A DNA stretch of 41,560 bases from Lachnospiraceae bacterium (lineage in GTDB: Bacteria > Bacillota > Clostridia > Lachnospirales > Lachnospiraceae): NCBI GenBank assembly GCA_030526195.1, contig JAUNDG010000022.1:1-41560 (forward strand). Reading direction: 5' to 3'. The first letter of the stretch is position 1. Every line of letters begins with the position of its first letter. A program made the position numbers and the translations under genes. The notes under the pieces are model-generated. The model ran no database searches. It was not told the origin of the DNA and was given only the letters and a program-made list of their open reading frames with translations. Shown here piece after piece: positions 26,858-35,494 of the stretch.

Positions 26858-27041
26858 AGGACTATCCTCCTGTCGACATATTACCACAAACCATTATCGT
26901 ACAAAAGCGAATCGCAGAAAATTGAATGTTGAAAAATAACCGAGATTTTGGCTGTTTTTCGGCCGAAAACAGTCAATATGACAATTTTTTGACATTCTTG
27001 CAGGGCACGACTCCGCTTAGCCGATGACGCCTTATTTGATA

Positions 27042-30000
27042 TCAGCATTTCCGGATGACAACGGACGCCGCATCCACCGCTCCCAGATGGGTGGTGATGA
27101 TCTCATGTTCGGACATCCGGGAATAGAGTCCCATGAAATGCCCGTCTACCGCGTAAATGCCGGTGGTGTTGTAGAACGACCTGAGGCTTAAAACAGCCTC
27201 ATTTTCTACTGAGGACACATCCTCCGACTCAGCCTCGCGGGTCAGCGCCTCCGCCCCGCTCTTTTTAATAAGAAAATGGCCGCTTTCCATGGGACGGATT
27301 TTCTCCTGGCAGATATACCCGTGATCGGCATGCGCCTGCAGGGCCGCGGCCCACTCGTCCTCGGTGCAGAGGCTTCCCATGTAGACACCCTTTGAGCCAT
27401 AGGCGCTCACCGGCTTCAGCACCCAGCGGTCCTTGGCGTTTCGCACTGCCTCGCTGCCCGCCTCATCCTTCGTCAGATACATGGTTTTGGGCATATGGCC
27501 GGTCACCAGCCGACGCTCACTATCGGTCAGAGTGTTCAAAAATGCCTCGTCCTGCACGGCCATCATGAAGCCTTTGTCGTGGATCACCTGGGTTTCAAAG
27601 CCCCCAAGGAGGCACACGCGTCCGGCTCGATAAGCCGCCAGCAGTGCCGTCGCCTCACGGGGCATGGCCAGAATGTCCGAAGTCACAGCCCGGCGGTAAA
27701 TCGCCCCCACCATCCGGCCATCCGGCAGGCGCAGGGCCTCGCCGTCAAAATCAAGCTCCCGGATATCCGCCACCACGCAAGGTTCCCCGGCCCGCTCGAA
27801 AGCATCGCGATAAGCCTCAAATTCGTCGAGACTGCTGGCATTTTCGAGGTAGTCCACGATCGCGATAACGGGCTGATCGTCCAAATCCGATGCACCGGTT
27901 ATCTCATCCGGTCGCGGCGTATCTTCACAGTGACATTGTCTGTCAGCGCCATCATTTTCAATTGCCTGAGTCATCGGATTGATCGTGGCCAACGACATAA
28001 GCGAACGCCGCACCCGGCTCTCCCGCCAGATCCGCACATAGGCCTTCGCCAGGGTATCAAAAAGCTCAAAGCTCTCGACCTGCAAGTCCTCATCGCGGCA
28101 ACGCTCACACAGCGCCTCGTACAGCGGCGTCTGCTCAAAGGCCCGCACCAGCTCCCGATCCTCGATCATGCCGCTGGACCCGTCCGTGTTGAACTCACAG
28201 AACATGAAATCCCCGGTCTTATCATCATAGAAAATGTCCGACCGCAGCATGGGCAGATGAGCTCCGTACCCCGGGTCCTGCATAATAAGCTCATGCATCA
28301 GAGGCGAGAACTCATAGTACTTTCGGAAATGGGGCTCCTGCTTGTAATACGCCATGGCTTTCCGCCCGATGGAGGCCATATCCGTCGCGATCCGTTCGAA
28401 AATGGCGATGTCCCGCTCTCCGAAAATGCGGGGATTGTACACGCCCTTCACCGGCTGACCGCCCACGGTGACACCGTTTCCGGCCAGGTAATCTTGCATG
28501 GCCTGTACCCCTTTTACATGAACAAACGGATCGGGTGCCATCATGCGATGCTCAGCATGCTTGCCCGCCGCGCAGCCGTCATCAACGCCGTTACTCATCA
28601 GCTCCCTGTGATGGATACCAATCGCCGCGCAGCCGTCATCGCCGTCACTCATGGCGTCATATTCGTCCGCATCCATGTCGTCCGGACAGGCCATTAAGTT
28701 ACCAAGTGCGCCATCAAGCACAAGATCCATGGACAGGCGATTTAAGTCTGCCACTGTGGATAAGGGAGACGGATCAAGCGGACGGCTCATGACAAGATGA
28801 CCATTTTCGGCTAGACCTGCGCGATAAAGGGCGAGATACATCCGCTCCTTTTCCGGCAGTCCGGCCATTGCCAGATCCACCAGCTCGGCGATGGCCTGTC
28901 CCAAAGTTACAGAACCGTACATCTCATGGGCACAGAGATACCACCAATCGGGATGCGCCTCGTGGGCCGCCCGCAGGCGGTTGAATGTCTCGTAGAGATC
29001 AAAGATGCCGGCACTCATCTCACCACGCGCATCGCACACCCTATCATTGAGTTCCGCATCAGTTTCAGCCTGCGCCTGATTATCTGCTGATATCACAGCA
29101 AGGCTTTCAAACCACCGCTTCTCCAGCTGCTCCAGCTCATCCAGCTTAAGATACAGCCCCTTCACGATCATGGCATAAGCCATGGCCTCATTCAAGGGCA
29201 AGCTGTCCGCCACCCGCAGCTCCAGGAAACTCTTCAGCCGGATATACGGGAACAGCATACTCTGAAAATGGGTCAGCGCCTCATCACTCAGGTCCGCCTC
29301 ACCCATGATCGTGCCCATGGTTGCCTCGGAGTATACCTCCGAACACCCATCAGCATCCGATTCAGAAACCTCTTTTTCTCTGTTTGCCGATGCCACCCTC
29401 GCGCTCTTGCTGAAATCTTCCGACGCAGCGATCGGCTCAGCATCTATCGCCCCAGCTGCTTGCGCTTCCGTCGGCAGTGTCTCCGCCGGCCGCACGATCA
29501 CAGGGGCCGCCTCCAGAAAATGCGCATACCCTTCAAAGGTCATGGTCCCGTCATTTTCTAAAAATGACGCGGCGTTCACCCGATCCTCATCGGTGTACTG
29601 CCAGATTTTCATCCGCAGAAGGGCTTCTTTGGCAGCCTCATTTTCGAAAATGGAGGTGTTCTCGCCCAGCACAGCCAGAAGGGGCACGATACGGTAAAAA
29701 GCCCGGTAAAGACGACCCATGTGGGCCTCTGAATGATAATCCATGGAGATATGAACGGAGGCAGTGCCCTTCATCATGTGAGGGCCGAGGCCATAGAGGG
29801 ACTCAAAATAGCGGTACATGAAGGCGTACCGATCCTTCGGGATCATGGGCAGATCATCAATGGATACGGCAGGCTGATACCCCTCCCGCACAAGATGAGC
29901 ACCGCGCCGACGCAGGATAGGATAAAGTTCCTCTTCCGCCTTCTCGATAATGGCCCGGACAGCCATGAGATCCGACAGAGCCTTGGCGCTGAACTCAAGC

Positions 30001-30266
30001 TGGGCCGCCGGCTCAATGGTGATGGCCATATCGGGGCGGGTCAGACCGATGAGATGCCCGTGGGTGCGGGTCTCGTGTTCATAAAGCGGGGACAGTTCCG
30101 CAAGGATCTCCTCCACCTCATCATAAGGCAAAGTCTTGCCGGTTCTGTCGTCCACGATGAACTGCTCGATCTCCAGCCCGAAAATGTCCTCCCCGGAGGT
30201 TTTACAGGCTTTCTGCCAGCTTGCGATCAGTTTGTTGTGATTTATTTTGTACGTGTTCGTCATCAT
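27042..30266 (-). CDS. Putative glutamate-cysteine ligase (GCS2-like) fused to an ATP-grasp ligase
   Basis: This 1074-residue protein appears to join two ligases. Residues 1 to about 500 resemble the plant/EgtA-type glutamate-cysteine ligase: GLEIEQFIVD (30-39), ITIEPAAQLEFSA (82-94) and FLELRVADSLPL. Residues about 580-1074 resemble the ATP-grasp part of glutathionylspermidine synthase-like proteins: EFNTDGSSGMIEDREL (691-706) and WVLKPVSAYGSKGVYMG (948-964). This differs from GshF, which couples a proteobacterial-type GshA to a D-Ala-D-Ala-ligase-like domain. Low-complexity inserts occur near 265-320, 530-575 and 765-800. The product would be a gamma-glutamyl thiol or amide; its identity is unknown. 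The tandem ATG start has only a weak ribosome site. The gene stands alone. Confidence 0.65.
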   Translation of the reverse strand: MMTNTYKINHNKLIASWQKACKTSGEDIFGLEIEQFIVDDRTGKTLPYDEVEEILAELSPLYEHETRTHGHLIGLTRPDMAITIEPAAQLEFSAKALSDLMAVRAIIEKAEEELYPILRRRGAHLVREGYQPAVSIDDLPMIPKDRYAFMYRYFESLYGLGPHMMKGTASVHISMDYHSEAHMGRLYRAFYRIVPLLAVLGENTSIFENEAAKEALLRMKIWQYTDEDRVNAASFLENDGTMTFEGYAHFLEAAPVIVRPAETLPTEAQAAGAIDAEPIAASEDFSKSARVASANREKEVSESDADGCSEVYSEATMGTIMGEADLSDEALTHFQSMLFPYIRLKSFLELRVADSLPLNEAMAYAMIVKGLYLKLDELEQLEKRWFESLAVISADNQAQAETDAELNDRVCDARGEMSAGIFDLYETFNRLRAAHEAHPDWWYLCAHEMYGSVTLGQAIAELVDLAMAGLPEKERMYLALYRAGLAENGHLVMSRPLDPSPLSTVADLNRLSMDLVLDGALGNLMACPDDMDADEYDAMSDGDDGCAAIGIHHRELMSNGVDDGCAAGKHAEHRMMAPDPFVHVKGVQAMQDYLAGNGVTVGGQPVKGVYNPRIFGERDIAIFERIATDMASIGRKAMAYYKQEPHFRKYYEFSPLMHELIMQDPGYGAHLPMLRSDIFYDDKTGDFMFCEFNTDGSSGMIEDRELVRAFEQTPLYEALCERCRDEDLQVESFELFDTLAKAYVRIWRESRVRRSLMSLATINPMTQAIENDGADRQCHCEDTPRPDEITGASDLDDQPVIAIVDYLENASSLDEFEAYRDAFERAGEPCVVADIRELDFDGEALRLPDGRMVGAIYRRAVTSDILAMPREATALLAAYRAGRVCLLGGFETQVIHDKGFMMAVQDEAFLNTLTDSERRLVTGHMPKTMYLTKDEAGSEAVRNAKDRWVLKPVSAYGSKGVYMGSLCTEDEWAAALQAHADHGYICQEKIRPMESGHFLIKKSGAEALTREAESEDVSSVENEAVLSLRSFYNTTGIYAVDGHFMGLYSRMSEHEIITTHLGAVDAASVVIRKC
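28567..28652. repeat. Direct repeat inside the fused ligase gene
   Basis: GCCGCGCAGCCGTCATC, followed by GCCGTTACTCAT or GCCGTCACTCAT, occurs at 28567-28598 and 28624-28652, 57 bp apart. It encodes the duplicated motif SxGxDDGCAA in the interdomain insert (about residues 540-568). Confidence 0.75.
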
Positions 30267-30388
30267 TTTCTTTATCCGTTTGTCGGTTCATGTCATTAGG
30301 ATACAGGCTCAGAGAGCATTTCAACAGAGGACACACCTCTCTGCCACGACTCGAAGTCCGGAAAGGCGCCTCCTCCATTGAAAATAAA

Positions 30389-30422
30389 GACCCTGCATCG
30401 GCCTTTCGACTGACGCAGGGTC
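30389..30422 (-). terminator. Terminator after pckA
   Basis: GACCCTGC pairs with GCAGGGTC around an 18-nt loop region, followed by TTTATTTT on the minus strand. It lies 34 bp past the pckA stop and separates it from the fused ligase gene. Confidence 0.85.
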
Positions 30423-30455
30423 AAAATTTGAATCAATAGATTATTCTTCGTCGAA

Positions 30456-32069
30456 TCAGATCTGCGGACCAGCAGCAACCAGAGCCTTGCCGGCATCGTT
30501 TGTTGTGTACTTGACGAAGTTCTTGTTGAATCTGGAAGCCAGATCCTGAGCCTTTGTTTCCCATTCGGAAGCATCAGCGTATGTATCGCGCGGATCAAGG
30601 ATAGCCGGATCAACGCCCGGAAGTTCTGTCGGAACTTCGAAGTTGAAGTACGGGATTGTCTTTGTCGGAGCAGTCTTGATATCGCCGTTCAGGATAGCAT
30701 CGATGATACCACGTGTATCCTTGATGGAGATACGCTTGCCTGTGCCGTTCCAACCTGTGTTAACCAGGTAAGCCTTGGCGCCGGATTTTTCCATTCTCTT
30801 AACCAGCTCTTCAGCATATTTTGTCGGGTGCAGTTCCAGGAAGGCCTGACCGAAGCAAGCTGAGAATGTCGGTGTCGGTTCTGTGATACCACGTTCTGTA
30901 CCGGCCAGCTTAGCTGTGAAGCCGCTCAGGAAGTAGTACTGTGTCTGTTCCGGTGTCAGGATAGAAACCGGCGGCAGAACGCCGAAAGCATCAGCTGACA
31001 GGAAGATAACGTTGTCAGCAGCCGGGCCGGCAGACTTGCCGTTAACCTTCAGAGCGATCTTTTCGATGTGATCGATCGGATAGGAAACACGTGTGTTTTC
31101 TGTGACAGACTTGTCATCGAAGTCGATCTTGCCGTCTTCGGCAACAGTAACATTTTCAAGAAGAGCGTTTCTCTTGATGGCGTTGTAGATATCCGGTTCG
31201 GATTCTTTGTCAAGGCCGATAACCTTGGCATAGCAGCCGCCTTCGAAGTTGAAGACGCCGTCATCGTCCCAGCCGTGTTCGTCATCACCAATCAGGAGAC
31301 GCTTCGGATCTGTAGACAGAGTTGTCTTACCTGTACCGGACAGACCGAAGAAGATAGCTGTGTGTTCACCGTTCATATCTGTGTTGGCGGAGCAATGCAT
31401 AGAAGCGATGCCCTTCAGCGGCAGATAGTAGTTCATCATGGAGAACATACCCTTCTTCATTTCGCCGCCGTACCATGTGTTCAGGATAACCTGTTCACGG
31501 CTTGTGATGTTGAAGGCAGCGCATGTTTCAGAGTTCATGCCCAGTTCTTTGTAGTTTTCGACTTTAGCCTTGGAAGCGTTGTAAACAACGAAGTCCGGTT
31601 CGAATGTCTTCAGTTCTTCGTCAGTCGGGATGATGAACATGTTCTTGACGAAGTGAGCCTGCCAGGCAACTTCAACGATGAAACGGATAGCCATACGGGT
31701 ATCAGCGTTTGTACCGCAGAAAGCGTCAACAACGAACAGTCTCTTGTTGCAAAGTTCTTTAACAGCCAGATCTTTCACAACAGCCCATGTCTCTTCTGAC
31801 ATCGGATGGTTGTCGTTCTTGTATTCATCTGTTGTCCACCAAACTGTATCTTTGGAGTTTTCATCCATAACGATATATTTGTCTTTGGGTGAACGGCCTG
31901 TGTAGATACCTGTCATAACGTTAACAGTATCCAGCTCAGTAACCTTACCGATATCATAACCGGTCAGTTCCGGCTTTGTTTCCTCTTCGAACAGCTGCTC
32001 GAAAGACGGATTGTAAACGATTTCGGTTGTACCTGTGATGCCATACTTTGTTAAATCAATTGCTGCCAT
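30456..32069 (-). CDS. pckA: Phosphoenolpyruvate carboxykinase (ATP)
   Basis: This 537-residue enzyme interconverts oxaloacetate plus ATP with PEP, CO2 and ADP. In anaerobes it often runs toward oxaloacetate to capture CO2 energy. Visible are [11 protein letters not shown], the P-loop GLSGTGKTT (242-250), the metal site [11 protein letters not shown] and [11 protein letters not shown]. The ATG at 32069 gives the expected N-terminus and lies nine bases after GAGGT; an ATG at 32078 touches that site and is less likely. It has a strong promoter and its own terminator. A leader hairpin with CTGCAG arms (32108-32131) and an 11-bp inverted repeat above the promoter suggest regulation. Confidence 0.95.
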   Translation of the reverse strand: MAAIDLTKYGITGTTEIVYNPSFEQLFEEETKPELTGYDIGKVTELDTVNVMTGIYTGRSPKDKYIVMDENSKDTVWWTTDEYKNDNHPMSEETWAVVKDLAVKELCNKRLFVVDAFCGTNADTRMAIRFIVEVAWQAHFVKNMFIIPTDEELKTFEPDFVVYNASKAKVENYKELGMNSETCAAFNITSREQVILNTWYGGEMKKGMFSMMNYYLPLKGIASMHCSANTDMNGEHTAIFFGLSGTGKTTLSTDPKRLLIGDDEHGWDDDGVFNFEGGCYAKVIGLDKESEPDIYNAIKRNALLENVTVAEDGKIDFDDKSVTENTRVSYPIDHIEKIALKVNGKSAGPAADNVIFLSADAFGVLPPVSILTPEQTQYYFLSGFTAKLAGTERGITEPTPTFSACFGQAFLELHPTKYAEELVKRMEKSGAKAYLVNTGWNGTGKRISIKDTRGIIDAILNGDIKTAPTKTIPYFNFEVPTELPGVDPAILDPRDTYADASEWETKAQDLASRFNKNFVKYTTNDAGKALVAAGPQI

Positions 32070-32155
32070 CTTTTTCATACCTCTTTCTTTAATAATTATG
32101 TTCACACTGCAGACATCTTTCTGACTGCAGAATCACAATAAACATATTCTCGTTT

Positions 32156-32184
32156 AATATACACTATTTCTTTTGGTTTGCCAA
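32156..32184 (-). promoter_or_regulatory. Promoter of pckA
   Basis: On the minus strand there is TTGGCA (32179-32184), a 17-bp spacer and TATATT (32156-32161). The leader to the ATG is about 80 nt and contains the CTGCAG hairpin. Confidence 0.78.
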
Positions 32185-32195
32185 CATCGAATCAT

Positions 32196-32241
32196 ATCAT
32201 TTTCGTATCTCACCTTCGGCCGGTTGATTCACGAAAATGAT
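32196..32241. promoter_or_regulatory. Inverted repeat upstream of the pckA promoter
   Basis: ATCATTTTCGT (32196-32206) and ACGAAAATGAT (32231-32241) form an 11-bp perfect inverted repeat with a 24-bp spacer, starting 12 bp above the -35 box. It could bind a regulator at two half-sites. The arms contain the GAAAATG word that is common throughout the window. Confidence 0.5.
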
Positions 32242-32289
32242 TCTGTCGGGGCACCGGAAATCCGCCTCTGCCCTTCAGAACATTTCCGA

Positions 32290-32336
32290 AAAAAATGAGT
32301 CAGCAACAACATAACGCTGCCGCTGACCCATTTTCT
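32290..32336 (-). terminator. Terminator after the MFS gene
   Basis: AATGGGTCAGC pairs with GCTGACTCATT (one G-T pair), extended by weaker pairing toward the loop and followed by TTTTTT on the minus strand, 20 bp past the MFS stop. Confidence 0.85.
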
Positions 32337-32355
32337 AAATAATTATATGTTAGGT

Positions 32356-33558
32356 TTAGCGCAGGCCCAGTTGCTTGCCGGTCTTGATGGTGGCAGCATA
32401 GGCGCTGTTCATAAGGCCCAGCACCGCCGACAGGATGAAGAGGGTCTCCACACCCAGGGTCTGCCAGATCCAGCCGCCAAACAGGGCGATGCCGATGGTG
32501 ATAAGGTGGTTGACGGAAATGCCGGTGGAAATGGTGGCTTTCACCTCTTCCTGGCTGTCCGCGATGTCCTGGACATAGACGTTGGAGGCCATACTGGCCA
32601 GAGAAATGACGGAATCCAGCACGTAGTTCACGCAGCAGATCACGAATGCCACAGGCATCGGGAAGAAATGGTGAGCGAAGCCGTAGAAGAAGCACACCAC
32701 CACGAGAATCAGGGTGTCGGCCACCATGATGACCTTATACCCCAGTTTGTCGATGAGGCGGCCCACCAGCGGCGCCAGGAAAAAGCCCGCAATGGCGGAC
32801 ACCGCAAAGAGCAGACTGATGACCGTGGCGGAGGCGCCGTAAAACAGGATCAGCACGTAGGGACCGAAGGTGAAAAAGACCTGTTTGCGCGCGCCATAGA
32901 AAACCTCAAGCATATAATACTTGGTGAATTTCTTTCGGAAATAGAACCGGTTTTTCGATTTATCCGTTTCACTCTTCCCTTTGATCTTAAAGCCGATGAG
33001 CATGGCCACTGCGGTGATCGCCGCGGACACAGCAAAAAACGGCTTGAAGGGCTTCACCTGAGCCAGCAGGAAAAAAGCCAGCATAACGATGGCGTAACCC
33101 ACCAGGGTGCCCACCTGCGTCAGGGCATTTAAGTAGCCGAGGCCCGTGCCGCCTTTGCCGGGCCGGGCATATTCCAGGGTCAGGGTGTTCTTCATCCCCA
33201 GCTGAATGTGTTCACCCAGGGAATGGATGCAGATGGCCAGGGTGACCAGGAGCTTCGTGGGCGTCACCACCGACAACATAGTGAGACCGATAACCATGAT
33301 CACCGCGCCCACTTTGTAGATTTTTTCTGCAGAAAATGTGTACATCACCGCCAAAAGCAAAATGAGCACAAGTCCCGGCAGCTCCCGGAAGAATTCTGCC
33401 AGGCCCCGGTCAAACTCGCCCATGACAACAATCTCCGCCAGGTAATTGTCGATCATGCCCTTGTAAAGGCCGTAACCGATACCGGTCAGCAGGATGGCCA
33501 GAAAGAAGATCCGCCAGCTGGAATCCGGTTTAAATGTCTGTTTTAATTTTTCAAGCAT
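32356..33558 (-). CDS. Major facilitator superfamily transporter
   Basis: This 400-residue membrane protein has about 12 hydrophobic segments in two halves around a short basic central loop (KIKGKSETDKSKNRFYFRKK). It is a typical MFS layout for a proton-coupled or facilitated transporter. The substrate is not evident. An acidic/basic motif GRLIDKLGYK in the second half matches the MFS loop signature. ATG 33558 has GGGGAGA upstream; the frame's earlier start at 33588 is rejected. It lies 40 bp after hflX on the same strand with no terminator between, so read-through from hflX is likely. Drug efflux and sugar transport are both possible. Confidence 0.82.
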   Translation of the reverse strand: MLEKLKQTFKPDSSWRIFFLAILLTGIGYGLYKGMIDNYLAEIVVMGEFDRGLAEFFRELPGLVLILLLAVMYTFSAEKIYKVGAVIMVIGLTMLSVVTPTKLLVTLAICIHSLGEHIQLGMKNTLTLEYARPGKGGTGLGYLNALTQVGTLVGYAIVMLAFFLLAQVKPFKPFFAVSAAITAVAMLIGFKIKGKSETDKSKNRFYFRKKFTKYYMLEVFYGARKQVFFTFGPYVLILFYGASATVISLLFAVSAIAGFFLAPLVGRLIDKLGYKVIMVADTLILVVVCFFYGFAHHFFPMPVAFVICCVNYVLDSVISLASMASNVYVQDIADSQEEVKATISTGISVNHLITIGIALFGGWIWQTLGVETLFILSAVLGLMNSAYAATIKTGKQLGLR

Positions 33559-33598
33559 ATCTCTCCCCTGCCGATGAATAATCGGCACAACAGACCGG

Positions 33599-34975
33599 CT
33601 ATGAAAGCCCGATCATCTTCTCGGCTTTGTCAGCCACAGCTACGTCGCACTTGGCGCGAACCAGAATGCCCTCCGCCGTATAGTCTGCCATTTCCACAAT
33701 GGCATTTTCCATAAGATAGGAATGCACGGCCCCCTTGTCATAGGGAATCAGGAAATCCCGCACCACGGCACCGCTTTCCAGCTTGCCCAGGATCACCTCC
33801 GTCAGAAGCTCGATGGATGAAGCTTCCCGCGCGGAAATGTAAATGTTCTCGTTGCGATCCCCGGCCACGCTGCTTTCCTTCAAACCGCGCCGCGGGTACT
33901 CAATGGCCGGCTCCACACGGTCGGATTTGTTAAAGACCGTGATCATGGGAATGTGACCGGCCCCCAGATCCGCAATGGTCTGCTTGGTTACCTCGATGTG
34001 ATCCCGGCAATGGGGATCGGAGCCGTCCACCACCTGCAGCAGGAGATCTGCCTCCTTCACTTCTTCCAGTGTGGACTTGAAGGCTTCCACCAGAGCCGTG
34101 GGCAGCTTATGAATAAAGCCGACGGTATCTGATAAGAGGAAATGGCGCCCTCTTTCCACTTCAATCTTTCTCACCGTGGTGTCCAGTGTGGCAAAGAGCA
34201 TATCCGCCTCGAACACCTTGCGGTCTTCACCGGCCGTGTCCGGCACGTACCGATTGATCATGGCATTCATGATGGTGGATTTGCCTGCATTGGTGTAGCC
34301 AACCAGTGCCACCAGGGGCAGACCGGAATGCTGACGCTTCTTGCGCTGGGTCTCCCGTTCACGGCTCACCACCTTCAGTTCCTTGCTCAGTTCTGACAGG
34401 CGGTGATCGATGGTCCGTCTGTCGATTTCAAGCTGGGTTTCACCTTCACCCTTGCTGGACATGGAACCGGAGGCACCACCCTGACGGTTCTGGGTTTCCC
34501 ACATACCGATAAGACGGGGCTTTAAGTAGCGGAGCTTCGCCAGTTCAACCTGAAGCTTGGCTTCCCGGGACCGGGCCCGGCGCTCGAAAATCTCAAGAAT
34601 AAGACCTGTCCGGTCCATGACCGGCAGGTTCAGAGTCTTCTGAAGGTTCCGCATCTGGGAGGGTGACAGGGTGTCATTGAAAACAATCCGGCTCGCCTCC
34701 ATGGCCTCGGCATTTTCGCGAATCTCCTCTGCCTTGCCGGTCCCCACATAAAGAGCGGCATTCACCTTGGGCAGCTGCTGGGTCACGATACCCACCGGGT
34801 GCATCATGCAAGCCTCGGCCAGCTCCGTCAGCTCATCCAGCGAATGTAAAAAATCTTCTTCAGACGCATAACCGTCACCGGAGGTCTCCCAGACCCCCAC
34901 CGCCAGCACGCGTTCCTTCTCACCGCCCTCTTCCCGGCGGCTCCAAATATCATCAGCACCAAAAAATGCAGCCAT
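33599..34975 (-). CDS. hflX: GTPase HflX
   Basis: This 458-residue ribosome-associated GTPase splits stalled 70S ribosomes under stress. Family features are YVGTGKAEEI, the FNDTLSPSQMRNLQ segment, RRTIDHRLSELSKEL in the helical linker, the G1 loop GYTNAGKST, G3 DTVGFI and G4 NKSD. RQGGASGSMSSKGEGETQLE is the conserved Gly-rich linker. Length is normal. ATG 34975 has only a weak ribosome site (AACGGATAG), which may imply low translation. Upstream lies a long AT-rich region with a phased inverted-repeat array, so transcription control of this gene may be unusual. Confidence 0.94.
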   Translation of the reverse strand: MAAFFGADDIWSRREEGGEKERVLAVGVWETSGDGYASEEDFLHSLDELTELAEACMMHPVGIVTQQLPKVNAALYVGTGKAEEIRENAEAMEASRIVFNDTLSPSQMRNLQKTLNLPVMDRTGLILEIFERRARSREAKLQVELAKLRYLKPRLIGMWETQNRQGGASGSMSSKGEGETQLEIDRRTIDHRLSELSKELKVVSRERETQRKKRQHSGLPLVALVGYTNAGKSTIMNAMINRYVPDTAGEDRKVFEADMLFATLDTTVRKIEVERGRHFLLSDTVGFIHKLPTALVEAFKSTLEEVKEADLLLQVVDGSDPHCRDHIEVTKQTIADLGAGHIPMITVFNKSDRVEPAIEYPRRGLKESSVAGDRNENIYISAREASSIELLTEVILGKLESGAVVRDFLIPYDKGAVHSYLMENAIVEMADYTAEGILVRAKCDVAVADKAEKMIGLS

Positions 34976-35051
34976 ATTTTCTATCCGTTTCTTTGTCTTC
35001 TATAATTAATGATGGTTCTATCTTAATTCAGTCTTTATACAACAGGCTCTA

Positions 35052-35078
35052 ATTGTAGCATACCCCGTTGATTACCAA
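35052..35078 (-). promoter_or_regulatory. Putative extended -10 promoter of hflX
   Basis: On the minus strand TGC precedes TACAAT (35052-35057), with TTGGTA or TGTTGG 15-16 bp upstream. The short spacer is offset by the extended -10. It lies directly beside the first (degenerate) unit of the inverted-repeat array. Confidence 0.5.
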
Positions 35079-35092
35079 CATCCCTAATTTGA

Positions 35093-35421
35093 TCAGTCCA
35101 TTTGTTCTCTGTTATTTGTTGTATGTTAGTTCATTCTGTCCAATCTTATCTCATACAATAGTGGACAGATAATATCGATTCATTATGTCAACTAACAGCT
35201 GTTTTTTCATTGTTTTATTCTGTCCATTATGAAAAAAGATTAATTTGGACAGACATGGTGATGACATTATGTCACCCAACATCAAATTCAAGCTATATTT
35301 TATCTGTCCAAAATCAAATTTCTGTCGAATGGACAGACTATCCAGGTTAACTTGCTTCCGTCAAACCATCTTGTTTCGTTATTTTGTCTGTCCAAAATCA
35401 AAATACTCTTGAATGGACAGA
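35093..35421. repeat. Array of phased inverted repeats TCTGTCCA-N19-TGGACAGA
   Basis: Four perfect copies start at 35135, 35219, 35303 and 35387. Each has 8-bp arms and exactly 19 bp between them. The start-to-start distance is exactly 84 bp each time. A degenerate copy (TCAGTCCA-N19-TGTATGTT) starts at 35093, 42 bp before the first. A second word, CATTATGTCA, also repeats at 84 bp (35181 and 35265) within the first two periods. Units three and four additionally share AAAATCAAA and GAA at the arm borders. The region 34976-35494 otherwise has no coding frame. The function is unknown: a multi-site operator or a transcribed hairpin array are both possible. Confidence 0.9.
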
Positions 35422-35494
35422 CTTGCCGTGCCCCAGGCTGAATCCGGACATGACCAGTTGACCAGGAAGAACCAAATATGGGGAAAGTTTAGGA

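Noticed and set aside
26951-26971. CTGTTTT hairpin as terminator of the fused ligase gene
   Set aside because: It pairs over 7-8 bp but has no following T-tract in the right direction, so it was not annotated as a terminator.
27042-30266. Calling the fused ligase GshF
   Set aside because: GshF is about 750 residues with a proteobacterial-type GshA and a D-Ala-D-Ala-ligase-like domain. The motifs seen here fit GCS2 and a different ATP-grasp type.
35135-35421. The regularly spaced repeats as a CRISPR array
   Set aside because: The conserved parts are two 8-bp arms, not a 24-36-bp repeat, and the sequence between units contains its own 84-bp repeats. No cas genes are present.
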